Positions 55,502 through 64,000 of a stretch of 64,000 nucleotides of DNA are shown here, in pieces. This DNA is from Neobacillus nitrireducens (GTDB lineage: Bacteria; Bacillota; Bacilli; Bacillales; Cytobacillaceae), in NCBI RefSeq assembly GCF_030915405.1, contig NZ_CP133262.1, forward strand, positions 3,224,001-3,288,000, in the 5' to 3' direction. Made by a program: the position numbers and the translations under genes. Each line of letters begins with the position of its first letter. Within the stretch, counting starts at the first letter, position 1. The notes beneath the pieces are model-generated. The model was not told the DNA's origin, did no database searches, and worked only from the letters and a program-made list of their open reading frames with translations.

Positions 55502-56704
55502 ATGGAGCCGAAAATGATGAAAGGCAATTTAATAAGCATGTTAGAATCACGTAAAGAAGAAATCATCGAAATCCGCCGCCATTTACATGAAAATCCTGAG
55601 GTCTCTTTTAAAGAGGAGAAAACAGCTCAGTATATTATCGATTTCTATAAAGGTAAAGATGTTGACATCCAAACGAATGTTGGGAATGGGAATGGCATTA
55701 TCGTAACGATTAAAGGAGGAAAACCGGGGAAAACCATTGGACTTCGCGCTGATTTTGATGCACTTCCTATTGTAGAAGAAGCGGATGTGCCGTTTAAGTC
55801 AAAGAATGAAGGTGTCATGCATGCGTGCGGACATGACGGACATACAGCTTACATGTTAGTTTTAGCTGATTGCTTAATTCAATTAAAGGACTCCATCCCG
55901 GGTACCATCAAAGTCATTCACCAACATGCAGAAGAAGTTCCACCGGGTGGAGCAAAAAGTATTGTCGAATCTGGCTTGATTGACGACTTGGATGCCATTT
56001 ATGGGATTCATTTGTTACCGATGGGACCTGCGGGAACAGTCGGTTATCATGCTGGGTATTCCTTCAATGGACGGGCATACATGAAATTAAAAGTACAAGG
56101 AAAAGGTGGACATGGTTCCTCTCCACATTTAGCTAACGATGCCATTGTTGCTGCGGCATATTTTGTAACAGCAGCGCAAACCATAGTCAGCCGCAGATTA
56201 AGTCCATTCGATGTGGGTGTTATCACCATTGGATCCTTTGATGGAAAAGGGACATTCAATGTAATCAAGGACAGCGTAGAACTAGAAGGCGATATTCGCT
56301 ATATGACTGTAGAAACAAAAGATACGATTGAGAAGGAAGTTAAACGGATTGTTAGAGGAATTGAAGAAGAATTTGGCGTAACCTGCAAGCTTACTTATGC
56401 TCCGGATTATCCGCCTTTATACAACAACCCCGAGATTACTGCACAGGTTGCAGAAAGTTTACGAAGCATGAATGATAAAGATATAAAGGAAGTGAAAGAA
56501 TTTCCGGCGATGCCTCCTTCCGAAGACTTTGCTTATTACGCTGAAAAATTCCCTGCTTGCTTCTTTTACATCGCTTGTACACCAAAAGGGGTAGAAAGTC
56601 CTTACTTCAATCATCATCCAAAATTTGATATCGATGAAGACGCACTCCTAGTAGCTGCTAAAGCAGTTGGACAAGTTGTATGCAGCTATTATCAATTAGA
56701 CTAA
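55502..56704 (+). CDS. M20 family amidohydrolase / N-acyl-amino-acid deacylase
   Basis: A 400-residue M20D metallopeptidase. The start of the family is RRHLHENPEVSFKEEKTAQYI (about 25-45), metal ligands lie in MHACGHDGHTA and HQHAEEVPPGGA, a dimerisation domain spans about 185-300, and PSEDFAYY is near the end. Related enzymes deacylate hippurate, N-acetyl-diaminopimelate or indole-acetyl amino acids. Substrate unknown. AGGAGG precedes the ATG. Confidence 0.9.
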   Translation: MEPKMMKGNLISMLESRKEEIIEIRRHLHENPEVSFKEEKTAQYIIDFYKGKDVDIQTNVGNGNGIIVTIKGGKPGKTIGLRADFDALPIVEEADVPFKSKNEGVMHACGHDGHTAYMLVLADCLIQLKDSIPGTIKVIHQHAEEVPPGGAKSIVESGLIDDLDAIYGIHLLPMGPAGTVGYHAGYSFNGRAYMKLKVQGKGGHGSSPHLANDAIVAAAYFVTAAQTIVSRRLSPFDVGVITIGSFDGKGTFNVIKDSVELEGDIRYMTVETKDTIEKEVKRIVRGIEEEFGVTCKLTYAPDYPPLYNNPEITAQVAESLRSMNDKDIKEVKEFPAMPPSEDFAYYAEKFPACFFYIACTPKGVESPYFNHHPKFDIDEDALLVAAKAVGQVVCSYYQLD

Positions 56705-56721
56705 TAGGTCTGTGTCTATCA

Positions 56722-56771
56722 GCACAAAATAAGAGCCTATCCTTTGGTCTAAAGGAAGGCTCCTTTTGTGC
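56722..56771 (+). terminator. terminator after the M20 amidohydrolase gene
   Basis: A long stem: GCACAAAA/TTTTGTGC outside, GAGCC/GGCTC in the middle and CCTTT/AAAGG inside. The 3' arm includes TTTT. It is near-symmetric and could act in both directions. Confidence 0.8.
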
Positions 56772-56898
56772 CTTCATTTTCCACGGTGAAAGAAATTTTT
56801 AAAATATCGTGATTAGAAAATGGAAAGCATAAGATAGTGTTCTTGCATATAGAAATTGTTTTATCTAATGGAAATTCGCTAACAAGGAGAACAGGTGA

Positions 56899-58500
56899 AT
56901 GACAACGACAACTATTTCAAACGATGTCCCTAAAGAAGAAAAGGAAACGGTCATGAATAAGATCCTAGGAGTGGTTAGCGGCGGTTTTGCACCTATTTTG
57001 GGGGTCCTTGCTGGAGCTGGATTAATTTCAGCTTTATTGGCTATTTTAGTAACCTTAGGATGGTTATCTGATAAAAGCGGGACCTATGCTATTCTTTCTG
57101 CAGCCGGACATGCAATTTTTTACTTCTTCCCTGTTTTTCTTGGAATCACATTGGCCGCAAAGCTTGGAGCCAACGGCTTTGTTGGAGGTGCGATTGGTGC
57201 TGCGCTTTTGGAACCACATTATACGGGATTAGTTGCATCAAAAGCTCAAAATGTAGATTTTTTAGGAATTCCAGTTATATTAGCGAATTATTCATCAACT
57301 GTTTTTCCCATCTTAATTGCTGTTTCCATGTATTCCGTCTTAGACAAGCTTTTGAAAAGAGTAATCTATAAGGACTTACAAATGTTTGTGAATCCACTAA
57401 TTTCATTAATTATTATTGTCCCATTGACCGTGCTTGTTTTTGGTCCCTTCGGTACTTATGTCGGAGGGGCTTTAGCAGTGGTGATCAAATTTTTAAGTTC
57501 AAAAAGCGGGATGCTTACAGGTGCTGTGATGGGAGCAGCATGGTCATTCCTCACCATATTAGGACTCCACTGGGCCATTATTCCAATATTTATCGCAAAC
57601 CTTGCGACGGGCGGTGATCCGCTCAGCCCAATGATTGCCGCAGCACCTTTTGCTCAAATCGGAATGGGCTTTGGAGTACTGTTAAAAACAAGAGACAAGG
57701 ATCTGAAAACACTTGCTGGATCCGGGCTTGTTCCCGGTGCCTTAGCAGGGACAACAGAAATCATCACTTATGGTATCCTCGTCCGGTACAAACGAACGAT
57801 GGTGATTGTTGCACTAGCCGGAGCAATTGGCGGAGCGATTAATGGGGCACTGGGGGTGAAAGGGACGGCATTTGCTCTCCCAAGTTTCTTGTCTATTCCT
57901 GTATTTGTACCAATCGGATTCTATTTAATTGGTACATTAACATCTTTAGTTATCGCATTGGTGCTGACACTTTTAGTTGGATATGAAGGGAAAAGTGACA
58001 TAGAGCTTGCCAAAACCGTGAAAGAATTTAGACTAGCGAATGTAAAGAGAGAAACGATTCTAAGTCCGTTAAGCGGAGAAATTATTCCATTAAGTGAAAT
58101 TAGCGATCCGCTTTTTTCAACAGAGATGGTCGGTAAAGGAATTGCAATTGAACCCACGAAGGGCGAGGTGATTTCACCCGTTAACGGAACAATCACCACT
58201 CTTTTCCCAACTGAACATGCCATTGGTATTACGTCCGAGGATGGAGCTGAAATCTTAATTTGTATTGGGGTAGATACGATTAATTTAAAAGGTCAATTTT
58301 TCACTTCTCAAGTAAAACAATGGGATACTGTGGCGAAGGGCGATTTATTGATTCAATTTGAAATGGATAAAATTAAAGCTAAAGGCTTTGATGTAAAAAC
58401 ACCTGTAGTGATTACGAATACCAATCAATATTTAGATGTGGTCCCCGCTAAAGCTGGGAAAGTTCAAGCAAATGATGAGTTAATTAAGCTACTTGTCTAA
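56899..58500 (+). CDS. PTS-derived IIC-IIA membrane protein without IIB and with His-to-Cys at the IIA phospho-site
   Basis: A 533-residue protein of the glucose/beta-glucoside PTS superfamily. After about 20 residues the IIC membrane domain begins (ILGVVSGGFAPILGVLAGAG) and runs to about residue 360 with LHWAIIPIFIANLATGGDPLSP and GTTEIITYGI in place of the GITEP motif. A IIA domain follows (about 390-533) with GKGIAIEP and the helper His440 in PTEHAIGI. The phospho-accepting His, 15 residues on, is Cys455 (EILICIGVDT). No IIB domain or IIB gene is present nearby. Whether it transports by phosphorylation is therefore doubtful. Confidence 0.88.
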   Translation: MTTTTISNDVPKEEKETVMNKILGVVSGGFAPILGVLAGAGLISALLAILVTLGWLSDKSGTYAILSAAGHAIFYFFPVFLGITLAAKLGANGFVGGAIGAALLEPHYTGLVASKAQNVDFLGIPVILANYSSTVFPILIAVSMYSVLDKLLKRVIYKDLQMFVNPLISLIIIVPLTVLVFGPFGTYVGGALAVVIKFLSSKSGMLTGAVMGAAWSFLTILGLHWAIIPIFIANLATGGDPLSPMIAAAPFAQIGMGFGVLLKTRDKDLKTLAGSGLVPGALAGTTEIITYGILVRYKRTMVIVALAGAIGGAINGALGVKGTAFALPSFLSIPVFVPIGFYLIGTLTSLVIALVLTLLVGYEGKSDIELAKTVKEFRLANVKRETILSPLSGEIIPLSEISDPLFSTEMVGKGIAIEPTKGEVISPVNGTITTLFPTEHAIGITSEDGAEILICIGVDTINLKGQFFTSQVKQWDTVAKGDLLIQFEMDKIKAKGFDVKTPVVITNTNQYLDVVPAKAGKVQANDELIKLLV

Positions 58501-58508
58501 TAAAGGTA

Positions 58509-58545
58509 AAAAGAGCATTCTCCTTCTCAGAAATGCTCTTTTTCC
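58509..58545 (+). terminator. terminator after the PTS-like gene
   Basis: AAAAGAGCATT pairs with AATGCTCTTTT around about 12 bases, followed by more T. Confidence 0.85.
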
Positions 58546-58597
58546 TATACTGCTGAAACCTCTAACTGACATATTTCAATCATCAGATTTGAATAAA

Positions 58598-58632
58598 ATA
58601 AAAAAACCAGGAAATCATTAACGATTTCCTGA
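58598..58632 (-). terminator. terminator of the L,D-transpeptidase gene
   Basis: On the minus strand CAGGAAATC pairs with GATTTCCTG around a short loop, followed by GTTTTTTTAT. It lies just beyond the stop codon of the leftward gene. Confidence 0.85.
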
Positions 58633-58646
58633 TTCGAATCGATTGT

Positions 58647-60095
58647 TTAATAGATGACAACTGGGTCGTAAGTGCTGAGTGTATTATAAACAGTTCCCAT
58701 TACACTAGGTGGTGTATTGACGCAGCCATGTGATCCAGCATTTAAGTAGGCATTACTTGCCCAGTTAGACCGAAAGCCTGCATCGTGAAATCCTTGTCCA
58801 TCATTTGTAAATGGTGCCCAATAATCAACTTTTACTTGATAACTAGGTTTTCCTCCAAGTTCTCTGCCCGTTAGCATGGAAGGTGATCGTTTATAAAGGA
58901 TATACCATACTCCTTTGGAGGTATCATTACCGGTGCTGTGTTTACCGGTCACAACATTCGTAGTAACAACCAATTTCCCATTTTTATAAACCCAAATACG
59001 CTGCTGTGCAATCGAAACTTCAGCATAGGTACTACCGATTCCATGGTTTGATGTCGTTTCAAAACCATAACCTTCACCACTCCAGCCATGTCCGGTTGTA
59101 TGAGAAGCAGTAATAGAGTTTTCTCCTTTTTCAAAAGCGGACTTCACTTGTTTTGCTTCTTTGTCGACATCTAATGCCCAACCATAGCCTTTTCCTTTAA
59201 CTGTGACGACTGAACCTGAATGGGTCTTAAACTTAAAATTTTTATCCAATGTCGATTGAGAACTATTAATATCAGCGATTTTCTCCTTTATATCGCTAGG
59301 GTCAATCTTAACCTTTAAGTCTTTTGTCACCGAGGCATTTTGGATTAATTCGCTGCCTTTTAAAGAATATACTTTATCCTGGACCTTATAATTAACGGTT
59401 TGCAGAAGAAGCTCTTCTAGCCTTTTCTGTTCATCTTTTACAATCGAACTATCTTCTTTGATTGGCTGGATGTATACAGGCTTCAAACGGATTTCGCTCG
59501 TATATCCTTGCTTTTCATAGTCTTTTAATAGACTGGCAATATCAAGCTGCTGTCCATCGTTACTTTTTGAGATGACAACTTTACCTTCTTCCAAACTGGC
59601 CTTCGCATCTAAAGGAGCCGTTAAACTCTCATTCATTGATAGGAGCTTTTCTTTGACTTGTTTCTTCATCTCTTCGCTGCGATACGGATCGGGTTGGCTA
59701 GGTATGAATGAAAATTCTTTCGCCTTTGAAGAAGGAAAGTACGTTCGCTGGCTTTTTAATAATTCTTTGACACCTGGCAGATCTTTATCCGTAAAGCCCA
59801 TCTTCGTATCATTTCCATCAATTATTTGTTGGTTTTCGACATAAACTTCGTTTTTTAATACGGTTGTTTTTAATTTGTTCAGTGCCTGTTCGGCCGTCAG
59901 TCCACCAACATTTGTGTCATTAATTTTGATATGAGCATTAAAGTAGTTTGCCTGATAATAGCTGATTGCCGCAATAATAACTGCAATGATGACGATAATA
60001 CCTATCAAAATAGGCTTCCATTTTGCCGGTCGTTTGGGTGATTTAGACCGTTGTTTGTCCATTCCTTCGACCGATTCGTTAACAGCATTTTCCAT
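58647..60095 (-). CDS. membrane-anchored L,D-transpeptidase (YkuD family)
   Basis: Forms 3-3 cross-links in peptidoglycan or attaches proteins to it. The 482 residues have a basic cytoplasmic start and a single membrane helix (ILIGIIVIIAVIIAAISYYQAN, about 29-50). A long extracytoplasmic region with PG_binding_4-like repeats (GGLTAEQALNKL) follows, and a C-terminal YkuD domain has the catalytic motif NAGSHGCVNTPP. The Cys of SHGC is present. The ATG is preceded by a GGAGGG site. Confidence 0.93.
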   Translation of the reverse strand: MENAVNESVEGMDKQRSKSPKRPAKWKPILIGIIVIIAVIIAAISYYQANYFNAHIKINDTNVGGLTAEQALNKLKTTVLKNEVYVENQQIIDGNDTKMGFTDKDLPGVKELLKSQRTYFPSSKAKEFSFIPSQPDPYRSEEMKKQVKEKLLSMNESLTAPLDAKASLEEGKVVISKSNDGQQLDIASLLKDYEKQGYTSEIRLKPVYIQPIKEDSSIVKDEQKRLEELLLQTVNYKVQDKVYSLKGSELIQNASVTKDLKVKIDPSDIKEKIADINSSQSTLDKNFKFKTHSGSVVTVKGKGYGWALDVDKEAKQVKSAFEKGENSITASHTTGHGWSGEGYGFETTSNHGIGSTYAEVSIAQQRIWVYKNGKLVVTTNVVTGKHSTGNDTSKGVWYILYKRSPSMLTGRELGGKPSYQVKVDYWAPFTNDGQGFHDAGFRSNWASNAYLNAGSHGCVNTPPSVMGTVYNTLSTYDPVVIY

Positions 60096-60328
60096 TAAAG
60101 TTCCCTCCGATATCTAAAAAAAACCAGCGCTTGATGTCTTTCGACTTAAAGCCTATGGTTCCACATTCAAAACATATAGTACATAGTATTATATTATACT
60201 TTAATTTTAATACTATTCTACTAGATTGAAAAGTGTGAACTTTGTCATATTTTGTCTATCGGTGAAATTTCTTTTGTTCTGTTGTAATATTTGAATTTAA
60301 CTTCTTTTTGGAGTTAGTTGTTTACAAT

Positions 60329-60376
60329 AAAAAACACTGCAATCCCTTTGTCGATAGAGGTTCTGCAGTGTTTTTG
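60329..60376 (-). terminator. terminator of the LysM/3D gene
   Basis: On the minus strand AAACACTGCA pairs with TGCAGTGTTTTT around about 22 bases that themselves pair partly. The T-run ends the transcript. A very similar hairpin ends the paralogue at 61335-61381. Confidence 0.8.
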
Positions 60377-60408
60377 TTTATAGGGATAATTCTGGATAGT
60401 TTGGGAGT

Positions 60409-61164
60409 TTAATTCAAAATGGTGACTTTTAATTTTTTTACGCCAAAATCGATTGCATCTTGTTCAGATGGAATAAAGACATCAATTCGCTTGCCTTTAA
60501 TCGCTCCGCCTATATCTGCGGCGATGGCTTCACCAAAGCCCTCTACATGAACTTTACTGCCAAGCGGGATCACAGATGGATCGACGGCGATGACCTTTTT
60601 ATTGGGGTTTGCTTTAAGGTTAATTCCAGTTTTGGTAATGCCGGAACATCCCTCACAGGAAGCCGTATAGGCAGTAGCTTTCACTGTTATTTCTCTTGAA
60701 TCTGCTGTATTACTAGCGCCTGCAGCTTTTGTCACAGGATTACTATTCTTTGATATTTGTGTGGCAGGTTTCATTGATTTTTCTGATACAAATTTATTAG
60801 TACTATGTAAACCCTCATAGATTAATAGACTTAATCCTGGATGGATGAGATCGGAATCTAACTTGTTCCATTCTTTAATTTGCGAAACAGTTACGGAATG
60901 CGCTTCGGCAATGTCCCATAAAGTGTCACCTTGTTTAACGTTATAATGTTTTTCGGGGGCAATCGTTAGCACGTCCCCAGGGTGAATGAGGTCGGTTGCA
61001 AGATGATTCATCTTATGTATATTTTCTAAAGATGTATTATTTTCACGTGATAATTCCCAAAGGGTGTCTCCTTTTTGTACAGTAACAGTTGCAGCTTGTA
61101 CATTAGCACTTACAGTTCCTGAGAGTACAGCAACTGCTATAAGCATAATCATTTTTTTAAGCAT
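60409..61164 (-). CDS. secreted LysM and 3D-domain cell-wall protein (YocH-like)
   Basis: A 251-residue exported protein. A signal peptide (MLKKMIMLIAVAVLSGTVSANVQA) is followed by two LysM domains starting ATVTVQKGDTLWELSREN and YNVKQGDTLWDIAEAH. A linker and a C-terminal 3D domain follow, with Asp-rich motif IAADIGGAIKGKRIDVFIPSE. YocH of B. subtilis is a WalR-controlled muramidase-like protein. The frame is open five codons upstream, but GGAGGG before 61164 decides the start. A paralogue lies upstream on the same strand. Confidence 0.92.
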   Translation of the reverse strand: MLKKMIMLIAVAVLSGTVSANVQAATVTVQKGDTLWELSRENNTSLENIHKMNHLATDLIHPGDVLTIAPEKHYNVKQGDTLWDIAEAHSVTVSQIKEWNKLDSDLIHPGLSLLIYEGLHSTNKFVSEKSMKPATQISKNSNPVTKAAGASNTADSREITVKATAYTASCEGCSGITKTGINLKANPNKKVIAVDPSVIPLGSKVHVEGFGEAIAADIGGAIKGKRIDVFIPSEQDAIDFGVKKLKVTILN

Positions 61165-61334
61165 TCTTTTACCCTCCATGTTCTTTGGTTGCTAAGTTTT
61201 TATCATCGTAACATAGAATTTTCTGAAACAAAGAACAGGCAGATGTTAAATCGTTTACGACCATGGCATTTATATTGCAATAATATTTCTAAAATAAATT
61301 AATGATCAGAAAATGGTGTCGTTTATATTTATGT

Positions 61335-61381
61335 AAAAAACACTGCAACCCCTTTGTGCATAAAGGTGTTGCAGTGTTTTT
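61335..61381 (-). terminator. terminator of the frameshifted LysM/3D paralogue
   Basis: On the minus strand AAAACACTGCAACACC pairs with GGGGTTGCAGTGTTTT across a small loop, ending in T-runs. It closely copies the terminator at 60329-60376. Confidence 0.8.
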
Positions 61382-61419
61382 AGGTAATGAAGATCATTCG
61401 AATCAGCTGGTTTGTCATC

Positions 61420-62042
61420 TTAGTTTAAAATGGTGACTTTTAATTTTTTTACGCCAAAATCAAGTGCATCTTGTTCAGATGGGATAAAGATATCGATGCG
61501 CTTTCCCTTAATCGCGCCTCCGGTATCAGCCGCGATTGCCTCACCAAAGCCTTCTACATAGACTTTACTTCCGAGTGGAATAACAGAGGGATCAACGGCG
61601 ATGACCTTTTTTGGGGGTTATCCTTAATATTAATACCAGTTTTGGTTATTCCTGAACATCCTTCACATGAAGCGGTGTAGGCAGTAGCTTTCACTGTTAT
61701 TTCTTTTGTTTCTTTTACTTTTTCTGTTTCTTTTACTTTTTTTGTTTCTTTTGACGTAATGCTGCTCGTTAATTTGATTGGAGATGCACTCTTCTTTTTT
61801 GCATGTGCAATAAGCGGCTTGGCGGAAACCGGAAATGGTTCCGAAACAGTTGGTGCTGCTGGATTTACGGGGATGTCTGTTTCAAGCGAATCCGCATCTT
61901 TTTGGATTTTTTCTAAGGTTAGATTATATTGGTCCCAACGGGTATCGTCTTGTTTTACATTTATTGTTGCAGCTTGTACATTAGCACTCATAGTTCCTGA
62001 GAGTACAGCAACTGCTATGAATGTTTTAATTTTTTTTAGCAA
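61420..62042 (-). pseudogene. frameshifted YocH-like 3D-domain paralogue
   Basis: The first part is an open frame of 162 residues from 62042, with a signal peptide nearly identical to its neighbour. A decayed LysM (INVKQDDTRWDQ), a Lys/Thr/Glu-rich repeat (KETKKVKETEKVKETKEI) and the start of the 3D domain (KATAYTASCEGCSGITKTG) follow. At about 61608-61613 an A-run is one base short compared with the paralogue. The frame then shifts and ends in KSM. The rest of the 3D domain to TILN and a stop at 61420 is intact in the next frame. It may be a true mutation or a sequencing error. Confidence 0.8.
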
Positions 62043-62218
62043 TTTTTTATCCTCCCTGTTTTTTGTCAGCTAATTTAACCTAATCCTAACATGGATTTTT
62101 CACTAACAAATAACAGGCGTATGTTAAAACCTTTACAGCTGTGGCAATTATATTGCAATAGTATATCTATATTCATTTAATAGTCTGAAAATGGGACTTT
62201 TCCAATACAATATAATGT

Positions 62219-62249
62219 AAAAAGCCCAGTAGTGATAGCTACTGAGCTA
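62219..62249 (-). terminator. terminator of the aldo/keto reductase gene
   Basis: On the minus strand AGCTCAGTAG pairs with CTACTGGGCT around a six-base loop, followed by TTTTT. Confidence 0.75.
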
Positions 62250-62341
62250 AATCTCAATTTATTACAATTATGTTGCAAAGTTCGTCTTAACTTTTTTGAT
62301 ATTACCGGTGTTTACCATTAATACCAATAGTTTTTGCGTAT

Positions 62342-63259
62342 TTAAGGGAGGATATTTCCTGCAGCACGGTAGATTTGATACCATTCTTCACGTGTTAAAT
62401 GAATCTCGCTTGCTTTCACACAGTCCGTTAACCGGTCAATATTCATCGTACCAATCACTGGCTGCATATTCGCGGGATGACGTAACAGCCACGCAGTCGC
62501 AATTGTCGTGTTGCTAACTTCATATTTGGCTGCAATTTCATCAATCTGCTGATTCAATTCTGGAAATTTCTCGTTTCCAAGGAAGACACCTTCAAAGAAT
62601 CCATATTGGAATGGAGACCAAGGTTGGATTGTCATGTCATGCAGTCTGCAAAAATCAAGAACACTTCCGTCACGGGTGATTGCTGAATCATTCTCCATGT
62701 TTACATTGATTCCATTCGAAATCATATTGGCGTTGGTGATACTTAATTGTAATTGATTCGCGACAAGTGGCTGCTTCACAAATTTCTTGAGCAATTGAAT
62801 CTGCATCGGATTCTGATTCGATACGCCAAAGTGCCGCACCTTTCCTGAGTTTTCCAGGATATCAAAGGCCTCTGCGACTTCTTCAGGTTCGACCAGCGCA
62901 TCGGGACGGTGCAGAAGTAGGACATCGAGATATTCCGTGTTTAGGCGCTTCAAGATGCCATCAACCGATTCTAATATATGTTCTTTTGAAAAATCAAACA
63001 TGCCTTTACGAATCCCGCATTTGGATTGCAGGATAATTTTTTCACGAACTTCCGCGTTCATATGGATTGCATCCGCGAAAATTTCCTCGCATGTTCCGCT
63101 GCCATATATGTCCGCATGGTCGAAGAAGTTAGCTCCTGCTTCTAAAGCCGTTTGTACAAAACGCTCTGCCTCAGGCTTCTCAAGCGAGTTAATCCGCATG
63201 CAGCCAATTGCAACAACTGGCACCTCTAGTGGACTGGATCCTAAGTTAATGGTTCTCAC
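62342..63259 (-). CDS. aldo/keto reductase (YcsN-like)
   Basis: A 305-residue NADPH-dependent aldo/keto reductase. The TIM-barrel catalytic residues are visible: Asp and Tyr in FFDHADIYGSG (about 46-56), Lys in LQSKCGI and His in LLLHRPDAL. The C-terminal cofactor segment is RHPANMQPVIGTMNIDRL. Substrate unknown. The plus-strand complement of its start has CCTCC about nine bases beyond the ATG, giving a good ribosome site. Confidence 0.93.
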   Translation of the reverse strand: MRTINLGSSPLEVPVVAIGCMRINSLEKPEAERFVQTALEAGANFFDHADIYGSGTCEEIFADAIHMNAEVREKIILQSKCGIRKGMFDFSKEHILESVDGILKRLNTEYLDVLLLHRPDALVEPEEVAEAFDILENSGKVRHFGVSNQNPMQIQLLKKFVKQPLVANQLQLSITNANMISNGINVNMENDSAITRDGSVLDFCRLHDMTIQPWSPFQYGFFEGVFLGNEKFPELNQQIDEIAAKYEVSNTTIATAWLLRHPANMQPVIGTMNIDRLTDCVKASEIHLTREEWYQIYRAAGNILP

Positions 63260-63369
63260 AGGTTATATCCCTCCAATTTATGTATCTACCTTATTTTTGC
63301 ACACGTGGTTAGAAATTAGCAATATTTGTCTACAAGATTGGATTAGGATAATCAATGATGATACCCGCA

Positions 63370-63401
63370 AAAAAGCCTGTAGACCAGGTCTACAAGCCTT
63401 T
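63370..63401 (-). terminator. terminator after rocB
   Basis: On the minus strand GGCTTGTAGACC pairs with GGTCTACAGGC (one bulge) and is followed by TTTTTTG. Confidence 0.85.
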
Positions 63402-63404
63402 GGA

Positions 63405-64000
63405 CTAGCGATTCAAAAGCTTTTGAATCACAAGATTTGTTAAGTTTGGGACCACTTCTAGTGAGTAAGTCATTTCCATTCGTTCAAGTTTTTTGTGAGC
63501 ATCTAAACCATAAGGACCGATATTGATGACTGGTACATTTATATCACGAATGTCTTGATAGTCTACAAAAAGTTTAGTACCCCAGCTCGGGTTATTGTTG
63601 GTTTCGGCATTAATACCAGCTTCATCATCACTTAGAGCAACAAAACTCATATCAGAGATATAAGGGAAAAAGTTTCTTGTCACAATTGGATATTGATAAT
63701 GTGGTTGGATTTCTACCACAGCTTCATCCAATGCCGTAATCAGAGCAAGCTCGTCTGTTGTTTTCCCTGTCAACTCAATTCGTGGTGAATATAGGGAGGA
63801 GTAAAACAGAATAATCGCTGGATTTTTATCCTTCATCCATTTCCAAGCTTCCTCTACGACTCTAGCTGCAAACATACGCGTATCTAAAGAGGTATTTGTT
63901 GAAAGCTTTTCTTTAAACTCATTCATATGAGTGGTGAAAACATCACCATTCTCCGCTCGCAATACTTGCTCCATCTCTTCAAACGTAAAGACGCGCGGTT
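63405..64000 (-). CDS. rocB: M20 family peptidase RocB, C-terminal part
   Basis: About 198 residues of a leftward gene whose 5' part lies beyond 64000; the frame is open to the window edge (PRVFTFEEMEQVLRAENG). The segment PAIILFYSSLYSPRIELTGK and the late FFPYISDMSFVALSDDEAG and GPYGLDAHKKLERMEMTYS are typical of RocB, an arginine-utilisation M20-type protein. The stop is at 63405-63407, followed by a terminator. Confidence 0.88.
   Translation of the reverse strand, partial: PRVFTFEEMEQVLRAENGDVFTTHMNEFKEKLSTNTSLDTRMFAARVVEEAWKWMKDKNPAIILFYSSLYSPRIELTGKTTDELALITALDEAVVEIQPHYQYPIVTRNFFPYISDMSFVALSDDEAGINAETNNNPSWGTKLFVDYQDIRDINVPVINIGPYGLDAHKKLERMEMTYSLEVVPNLTNLVIQKLLNR

Overview
This window is the replication-origin region of an endospore-forming, low-GC Gram-positive of the family Bacillaceae. 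The evidence is a near-complete Bacillus-type origin gene order, the sporulation-linked genes spoIIIJ, yyaC and soj/spo0J, the WalRK operon, and protein sequences close to Bacillus orthologues. A Neobacillus or similar genus is a guess; no 16S rRNA gene is present.

Core part, 1-37767. dnaN (partial) and dnaA read leftward. oriC is bipartite: a DnaA-box cluster lies upstream of dnaA, and an unwinding module (DnaA boxes, GC clamp, DnaA-trios, AT-rich tract) lies between dnaA and dnaN. Rightward follow rpmH-rnpA-spoIIIJ-jag, mnmE-mnmG-rsmG, noc, soj-spo0J with an internal parS, a DUF554 gene, yyaC, an MscS channel, yyzM-like, a molybdopterin oxidoreductase, ychF, rpsF-ssb-rpsR, yybS-gdpP-rplI and dnaB. 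Next come a 52-bp tandem repeat array and a NERD-domain gene, purA with a PurBox-like operator, four tRNA genes (Lys, Glu, Asp, Phe) preceded by a duplicated tRNA-Lys 5' half, an M23 cell-wall hydrolase, a GC-rich intergenic repeat, walRKHIJ, an htrA-type protease, yyzF, a DnaA-box triplet and rlmH.

Accessory island, 37750-44505. The 3' end of rlmH carries an 18-bp sequence that recurs twice downstream, each time still spelling the rlmH C-terminus (GEPYH). This is the hallmark of SCC-type (staphylococcal cassette chromosome) integration. The three sites bound two modules. One holds a SAM riboswitch with an S-methylmethionine permease and homocysteine S-methyltransferase. The other holds a 5'-truncated bioY with an acyl-CoA ligase, a thiolase-like protein and two hot-dog dehydratases. 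No ccr recombinase is visible. Broken genes lie just beyond the third site.

Catabolic and cell-envelope part, 45086-64000. A glucarate cluster has a CdaR-type regulator, a DapA-family lyase, a GntP permease, GarR, GudD, GarK and a FadR/GntR regulator. The enzyme set suggests glucarate to pyruvate plus tartronate semialdehyde to glycerate to phosphoglycerate. It is followed by a YjeM-like amino-acid permease, an M20 amidohydrolase, and a PTS IIC-IIA protein that lacks IIB and has Cys in place of the phospho-accepting His. On the minus strand lie an L,D-transpeptidase, two YocH-like LysM/3D proteins (one frameshifted), an aldo/keto reductase and the 3' part of rocB.

The strongest candidates for something undescribed are the SCC-like att sites at rlmH in a Bacillaceae chromosome and the IIB-less, His-to-Cys PTS protein.
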